A stretch of 64,000 nt of DNA, taken from Spirosoma spitsbergense DSM 19989 (GTDB taxonomy: Bacteria; Bacteroidota; Bacteroidia; Cytophagales; Spirosomataceae). The notes below the pieces were generated by a model that saw nothing but the letters and a program-made list of their open reading frames with translations, was not told the DNA's origin and made no database searches. The stretch lies in contig NZ_KB893544.1 in NCBI RefSeq assembly GCF_000374085.1, forward strand, positions 1 to 64,000. The letters are read 5' to 3'. Below, one piece after another: positions 59,276 through 64,000 of the stretch (position 1 is its first letter; each line of letters opens with the position of its first letter). The position numbers and the translations under genes were made by a program.

Positions 59276-60649
59276 ATGAGTCTACCAACACCCGAAGGCA
59301 TTGGAACCGTGGTACTGGCAACGGTAGCCTTTCAGTTTACGGATCGTTTTCTGGGTATAAAAACCCGGCTACCCGCCTGGGAGCCTCATATAAAGCGGAT
59401 TTGGGCCTACGCCGGTATCCTGATTGGGCTTGGTTTCGTTTTACGGCTCGATTTTTCGACCGGCTGGTTTGCCCTGACAGCAGGGCTATTATTCGTTTAT
59501 ATGCTATGGCGTGTGTATGATTATCGGCCCGCCCGAATTGCACTGCTGGCAGCTGCCCCTTTCCTGCTATTGACGGTAGTGGATAATTTTATGCAGCACT
59601 ACGCCCCTGAGTTCTATAAGACAAGTGACGACTTTCTGGATAGTGCCATTGGCTTTTCGACCATTTGGGCCATTACGTTTCTGATAATCGCTAATCGTCA
59701 GAAGAAGGCATTGGTTGAAGAAGAACAGCAGCGCGTACTGGAAACGGAAGAGCGCCGAAAAATTGAAGCCAAAAAACAGGAACTGGAGTACATGGTATCC
59801 GAACGAACCGCTGAAATAACGCGCCAGAAAGAAGAACTGGAACAGACGGTCGAGGAGCTAAAGGCCACACAGACCCAGCTGATTCAGAGTGAAAAAATGG
59901 CCTCCCTGGGCGAGCTAACCGCCGGTATAGCGCACGAAATTCAGAACCCCCTCAACTTCGTCAACAACTTCTCCGAAGTAAGTATCGAACTGATCGACGA
60001 GTTAGCCGAAGAACAAAGCAAAGCGAACCGCGATGCAGAACTTGAAGCCGAACTACTCAACGATTTAAAACAGAATCTTCAGAAAATAACCCATCACGGT
60101 GGTCGAGCTTCCAGTATTGTGAAAGGAATGCTGCAGCATTCGCGGGCCAGTACCGGGCAGCGTGAACCAACGGACCTGAACGGGCTGGCCGACGAATACC
60201 TGCGGCTTGCCTACCACGGACTGCGAGCCAAAGATAAATCGTTCAATGCCCAGCTAAAAACGGACTTTGACCCATCCCTCGGAGAAATTAGTATGATTCC
60301 TCAGGACATGGGTCGTGTGTTGCTGAATTTATTCACCAATGCCTTCTACGCTGTTCATAAACGCCAGAAACAGGCTGCCGAACCAGGTTATCAACCTACG
60401 GTAAGCGTTCGTACACGCTGCAACGACGGAGAAGCCGTCATTATAGTCAGTGATAACGGTATCGGTATTCCCGACGACTTGAAACATAAGATATTCCAGC
60501 CCTTTTTCACCACCAAACCCACGGGAGAAGGTACCGGGCTTGGTTTGTCACTGGCCTATGATATTGTGGTCAAGGGCCATACCGGCACGCTGACGGTTGA
60601 CAGCACAGAAGGACAGGGCACTACATTTACCATAACGTTACCCGCCTGA
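59276..60649 (+). CDS. Membrane histidine kinase (HisKA type)
   Basis: A 457-residue kinase with about five membrane helices (residues 5-140), a cytoplasmic coiled coil (about 145-205), the phospho-acceptor helix LGELTAGIAHEIQNPLNFVN with His220, and an ATPase domain with LLNLFTNAFYAVHKR, VSDNGIGIP and the G2 box GTGLGLSLAYDIV. No response regulator is next to it. The 23-bp gap to the transporter fusion implies one transcript and a shared role. A terminator follows. Confidence 0.92.
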   Translation: MSLPTPEGIGTVVLATVAFQFTDRFLGIKTRLPAWEPHIKRIWAYAGILIGLGFVLRLDFSTGWFALTAGLLFVYMLWRVYDYRPARIALLAAAPFLLLTVVDNFMQHYAPEFYKTSDDFLDSAIGFSTIWAITFLIIANRQKKALVEEEQQRVLETEERRKIEAKKQELEYMVSERTAEITRQKEELEQTVEELKATQTQLIQSEKMASLGELTAGIAHEIQNPLNFVNNFSEVSIELIDELAEEQSKANRDAELEAELLNDLKQNLQKITHHGGRASSIVKGMLQHSRASTGQREPTDLNGLADEYLRLAYHGLRAKDKSFNAQLKTDFDPSLGEISMIPQDMGRVLLNLFTNAFYAVHKRQKQAAEPGYQPTVSVRTRCNDGEAVIIVSDNGIGIPDDLKHKIFQPFFTTKPTGEGTGLGLSLAYDIVVKGHTGTLTVDSTEGQGTTFTITLPA

Positions 60650-60670
60650 GCCTAATGGATTTGACCATGA

Positions 60671-60695
60671 AAAGCCCGGCCAATGACCGGGCTTT
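60671..60695. terminator. Terminator between the kinase and susD genes
   Basis: AAAGCCCGG (60671-60679), loop of 7, CCGGGCTTT (60687-60695), usable in both directions for the converging transcripts. Confidence 0.8.
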
Positions 60696-60722
60696 CTGAT
60701 TTAGATTAAGTTGATAATCAGG

Positions 60723-62255
60723 CTACTGCTTGTCCCACCAAACACGGGTATCCTGGTTGTCTGCTCCCTGCCGCGCTACGGCTTCCTGCCGGTTGGTGGT
60801 ATTGACCGAAATCTCCGAATCGGGATAAGACAGGCGGTTGATAAAGTTGCCTTTGATTTCCTTACCGGGATACGGGTTGGGTGTCAGTGCCGGAAAGCCA
60901 CTCCGCCGGAAATTAGCAAACGCTTCGGGTCCGTTCAGGAACGACGCGACCCAGTACTGCGTGTTAATCAATTGCAGGCCCCTGGCAGCTACGTATGGAT
61001 TAGCCTGAACATAGGCGGTGATAGCCGCCGGTGCAACGGCCGAACCCGCATCTACTATGCCCAACTGCTGCATGTGCGCCGTTATACCTGCGTTATAGAA
61101 CGTGGCCGGATCGCCGGTTGTCCAGCCGCGCTGGGCAGCCTCGGCCAGCAGCAGCTGGGTTTGGGCGTGCGTTACTAGAAAGGTAGGCGCATCGAAACGC
61201 CCCAGGCGCGTTCTGTCCAGTTGGGTATAATCGTAAAAACTTGCCAGTCCATCTTTCGTGGCCTGCGCCGGAATAGTACCGTTATCGAAACCAAGGGGCA
61301 TCCCGACTTGTACGGCCGGGTCACGATTTGCTTTTGCCGCTGTCTGTTCCGGGCCGCTTTTAGCGCCTACGTAGCGTACGGCAATAGACGCAAGGCGGGG
61401 ATCTGCCGTCGATTTTAAGTAGTCGACAAAGTATTTTGTCAGGTAATAGTTAGCCGCTTCGGTGGAGTTCAGCGTGTTGCCCACCGGATTTTTGTAATTG
61501 GCATTGTTTAGAACGGCCAGATTGTCGGCGTTCGTTTGCATAACGCCACCGGCTACCGCTTTCTGCACCGTCGATTGAGCCAGCGTAGGGTTTATTTTCG
61601 ACAGGCGCATGCCGACCCGGAGCAAAATGGAATTACCGGCCCGCTTCCACTTGCCAATGTCTCCGCCATACGTAATCTCACCGGCTTCGGTTGGTTTGGT
61701 AGCATCGAGAGCGGCCGTGGCTTCGGTCAGTTCTTTGATCAGATCAGTATAGATACTTTCCTGCGTATCGTACTTGGGCAATATGTTGCTGCTGAGATAG
61801 CCCAGCCCGGCCTGGCTGTACGGAATATCGCCGTACGAATCGGTCAGTACCTGAAACACATAGGCTTTCCAGATGCGGGCCATGTTGTATAAATTCGCGC
61901 GGGTTGGGTCGGATTTGGTTTGATTAATCACATCGACCAGATACCGCACCACGTTCTGGTAGTAGCCCTGCCAGATAGCGGCATTTGGTCCCGCGGGTCC
62001 CCGGTTATCGATGTTGAAATTACCTCCGGCAAGCACCCCGGAGTTAGGTGAGAACATCTGCTGCACAATTGGCTCCTCAAACACCAGTATAGACCCCGGA
62101 AAGGCCGTATTGATCATGGCGTTGTTGAACGTAAAAACGGGATTGAGCGCCGTGGCCGCCGTTGGGTTGATGTTCAGCGTATCGAACCCTTTATCGCAAC
62201 TGCTGGTAGCTGCCAGCATGATGGCCAATGCTAAAATGAGTTGTATTTTTTTCAT
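60723..62255 (-). CDS. SusD/RagB-type lipoprotein
   Basis: A 510-residue outer-membrane lipoprotein (Cys20 in ATSSCDKGFD). It belongs to the SusD-like-2 type, with LNINPTAATALNP after the signal, WQGYYQNVVRYLVDVINQTK, MARIWKAYVFQVLTDSYGDIP (about 120-140) and the late RLSYPDSEISVNTTN. It pairs with the SusC gene upstream on the same strand. The start at 62255 is the one that gives the lipoprotein signal. No glycosidase is attached within the window, so the ligand is unknown. Confidence 0.94.
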   Translation of the reverse strand: MKKIQLILALAIMLAATSSCDKGFDTLNINPTAATALNPVFTFNNAMINTAFPGSILVFEEPIVQQMFSPNSGVLAGGNFNIDNRGPAGPNAAIWQGYYQNVVRYLVDVINQTKSDPTRANLYNMARIWKAYVFQVLTDSYGDIPYSQAGLGYLSSNILPKYDTQESIYTDLIKELTEATAALDATKPTEAGEITYGGDIGKWKRAGNSILLRVGMRLSKINPTLAQSTVQKAVAGGVMQTNADNLAVLNNANYKNPVGNTLNSTEAANYYLTKYFVDYLKSTADPRLASIAVRYVGAKSGPEQTAAKANRDPAVQVGMPLGFDNGTIPAQATKDGLASFYDYTQLDRTRLGRFDAPTFLVTHAQTQLLLAEAAQRGWTTGDPATFYNAGITAHMQQLGIVDAGSAVAPAAITAYVQANPYVAARGLQLINTQYWVASFLNGPEAFANFRRSGFPALTPNPYPGKEIKGNFINRLSYPDSEISVNTTNRQEAVARQGADNQDTRVWWDKQ

Positions 62256-62272
62256 GATTATCTGTTTAAGAT

Positions 62273-62370
62273 AGTCATTGGTCATTTCGTTTCGCGGTCA
62301 TTAGCGGTTTATTCGTGATCGTCAATGACTATTAATGACCAATGACCCCGAAGCGAAATGACTAATGACT
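62273..62370 (-). repeat. 32-bp inverted repeat between susC and susD
   Basis: 62273-62304 and 62339-62370 are complementary at 28 of 32 positions, with words ATGAC(C/T)AATGAC repeated inside each arm. The stem occupies the whole susC-susD gap and its right arm overlaps the susC stop (62369-62371) by two bases. It could set the susC:susD mRNA ratio. Confidence 0.85.
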
Positions 62371-64000
62371 AGAATTTAACATTCAGGTTGAAACCAATAC
62401 TGCGGGTAGTAGGTAATCCGGTTGACTCCAGACCAATCAGGTTGTCGGAGCTAAAGCCGAACTGCTCAGGGTCGAGGTTAGGCACCCACTTTTTCAGGAT
62501 GGCTACGTTGTTCGCTACCGCGCTGATGCGAATGGCTTTGATGAACAGGTCTTTGGGCAAAAACTTCGTGAAGTCATAGCCCAGGCTAATCTGGCGGAGT
62601 TTCCAGAAACCGGCATCGTAGACAACCTGCTCACCCAGACTTTTGGAGCGACCAACCGAGTAGTAATCCTGCACAAACGCCCGCACGGTATTGGCTTCGC
62701 CATTTGTGTTCACGCCCGCACCCACCATTTTGTTGTCGGCATCGCCCCGGCCCACCAGCGTTTCGCGTTGCAGACCGTGCCGGAACAGGTTCAGGTTGGT
62801 ACCCGAAATCATCTTGCCACCCAGTTTGAAATCAATCAGGAATGACAGGTTGAGGCCTTTGTAGTTGAACGTATTGGTAATACCACCAATGTACTTAGGC
62901 AACGCCGAACCAAATGAAATCGGCGCGGCTGTACGATTGGGAATACCATCACCCCCGTGAACAATACGCCCCTGGGCATCGCGGGCATACCCAAAACTGT
63001 ACAACTGCCCCAACTCTTCGCCAACTACCTGCCGTAGATCGCCGACGAAAACGCCCGTACCTACCACGATTTGTTCAGGAACTTTGGGAGCCGTAGGGTC
63101 TGAATTGGGGACGAAACCATCTGGTGAAATGAGTTTGAGAAGTTTCGTTTTGTTATACGACCCGTTCAGCGTTACATCCCAGTAAAAATTCTTGGTTCGG
63201 ATGGGGGATAGGTTCAGCAACACTTCAATGCCCCGGTTGCGGCTTTGGCCATTGTTGATCAGCGTACTGGTGTAGCCCGATGCATCGGAGGATTGCGCCT
63301 GTACAATCTGGTCGCTGGTGACTTTCTCGTAAACCGCGATATCCAGGCCAACCCGGCTGTTGAACATTTTTAACTCTAATCCAAACTCGGTCTCCGCTAC
63401 CCGACTGGGCTTAAGCGTAGAACTGGGCACCGTGTTGGACGTGATATACCCAACGGGTTGCCCCTGCCCGGCCGGGTTGGGAAACAGATTGGCATTTACG
63501 CCGTAAAACAGGTTGTTGGAGTACGGAGCTACATCACCATCACTACCCACTTCGGCATACGCAGCCCGCAGTTTTCCAAAGTTCAACCAGCCCGGCAAGC
63601 TATTGAACGCCTGCGAAAAAACGAAGCTACCCGTTATGGATGGGTACAGGATACTACGATTAGCCGGGGCCAGCGTGGAGAACCAGTCGTTCCGAACGGT
63701 TCCGTTCAGGTACAGGAAATCTTTGTACGACAATTCAGCCGCGCCGTACAGGGAATTTACTTTCCGTTCGCTGAGGCCGTATAAGGGATCTTTCACGCGT
63801 CCGTTCTGAGGGACATATAAGCCCCGAACAATGAAATCCGTTACCTGAACACTGTTCAAATCACTCCGGCGATAAAGTTGGTTACCCCCCGCTGTAATGT
63901 CGATACCAAACACGCCAAACTTGTGGTTGGCCCCGATCAGGAAGTCGGTATTGATTTCTCGAAACCGTCGGGCCTCCTGTACGTATGACCCATTCACAAA
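62369..64000 (-). CDS. SusC/RagA-type TonB-dependent receptor, C-terminal part
   Basis: The frame is open to the window edge, so the plug domain and TonB box lie outside; about 543 residues of the barrel are present. Landmarks are FGIDITAGGNQLYRRSD, KLRAAYAEVGSDGDVAPY, TEFGLELKMFNSRVGLDIA, the NAGQ-like SRNRGIEVLLNLSPI, and the terminal strands DAGFWKLRQISLGYDF with ending TRSIGFNLNVKF. It imports the ligand captured by the neighbouring SusD using TonB energy. Confidence 0.94.
   Translation of the reverse strand, partial: FVNGSYVQEARRFREINTDFLIGANHKFGVFGIDITAGGNQLYRRSDLNSVQVTDFIVRGLYVPQNGRVKDPLYGLSERKVNSLYGAAELSYKDFLYLNGTVRNDWFSTLAPANRSILYPSITGSFVFSQAFNSLPGWLNFGKLRAAYAEVGSDGDVAPYSNNLFYGVNANLFPNPAGQGQPVGYITSNTVPSSTLKPSRVAETEFGLELKMFNSRVGLDIAVYEKVTSDQIVQAQSSDASGYTSTLINNGQSRNRGIEVLLNLSPIRTKNFYWDVTLNGSYNKTKLLKLISPDGFVPNSDPTAPKVPEQIVVGTGVFVGDLRQVVGEELGQLYSFGYARDAQGRIVHGGDGIPNRTAAPISFGSALPKYIGGITNTFNYKGLNLSFLIDFKLGGKMISGTNLNLFRHGLQRETLVGRGDADNKMVGAGVNTNGEANTVRAFVQDYYSVGRSKSLGEQVVYDAGFWKLRQISLGYDFTKFLPKDLFIKAIRISAVANNVAILKKWVPNLDPEQFGFSSDNLIGLESTGLPTTRSIGFNLNVKF

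Overview
The window reads as chromosome of a Bacteroidota bacterium of the order Cytophagales; protein flavour and gene content resemble Spirosoma and relatives (genus is inference). Supporting points are SusC/SusD outer-membrane pairs, a PorT-type secretion protein beside the menaquinone methyltransferase, a Bacteroidota ECF sigma factor, GH144 and GH140 glycosidases, and promoters of the TAnnTTTG (-7) type in front of both tRNAs and several genes.

Layout. 1-9.2 kb: a transposase tail, then housekeeping genes (M20 amidohydrolase, RdgB, FKBP isomerase, NrnA-type DHH phosphoesterase, Ndk, Nth, ECF sigma factor with a small partner). 9.7-16.2 kb: a TPR histidine kinase, a lipoprotein, dihydrolipoyl dehydrogenase, an inserted DUF4160/DUF2442 pair bounded by an 87-bp duplication of the lpdA 3' end plus terminator, and an M28 peptidase. 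16.2-27.4 kb: a degenerate TlpA-like protein, an isolated nuoC, two tandem ParE/RelE-type toxin-antitoxin pairs, M1 peptidase, DinB protein, nicotinate phosphoribosyltransferase, sigma-54, a membrane protein and an enoyl-CoA hydratase.

27.4-31.7 kb is an accessory islet between tRNA-Arg(ACG) and tRNA-Val(TAC): two mutated tRNA-Arg-like copies bracket a PIN-domain toxin-antitoxin pair, followed by a HEPN/MNT module behind an HsdM without HsdS or HsdR, and by broken gene ends. 31.7-47.4 kb is mostly core: PorT, MenG/UbiE, M19 dipeptidase, ABA4-like protein, Gfo/Idh/MocA oxidoreductase, cytochrome c, methyltransferase, FAN1-like nuclease, a DUF2157-type membrane pair, VapBC, Pgk, TPR protein, zinc-ribbon protein and Nif3. 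47.4-55.9 kb is a glycan and oxidative locus that begins with a decapitated SusC: SusD, GH144, a c-heme/FG-GAP lipoprotein, a copper-monooxygenase-like lipoprotein and GH140. 56-60.7 kb holds a nucleotide-transporter/HEAT/cNMP-binding fusion followed closely by a histidine kinase. The window ends in a SusD/SusC pair on the minus strand, with SusC running off the edge.

Themes across the window: five complete small toxin-antitoxin modules (the two ParE/RelE pairs, PIN, HEPN/MNT, VapBC) and a sixth TA-like pair (DUF4160/DUF2442); three loci where partial copies of neighbouring genes mark past insertions or deletions (lpdA end, tRNA-Arg copies, SusC stump); and a set of intergenic hairpins in which each locus has its own sequence, often built from a short repeated word. 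No CRISPR array, rRNA, prophage or complete insertion sequence was seen.
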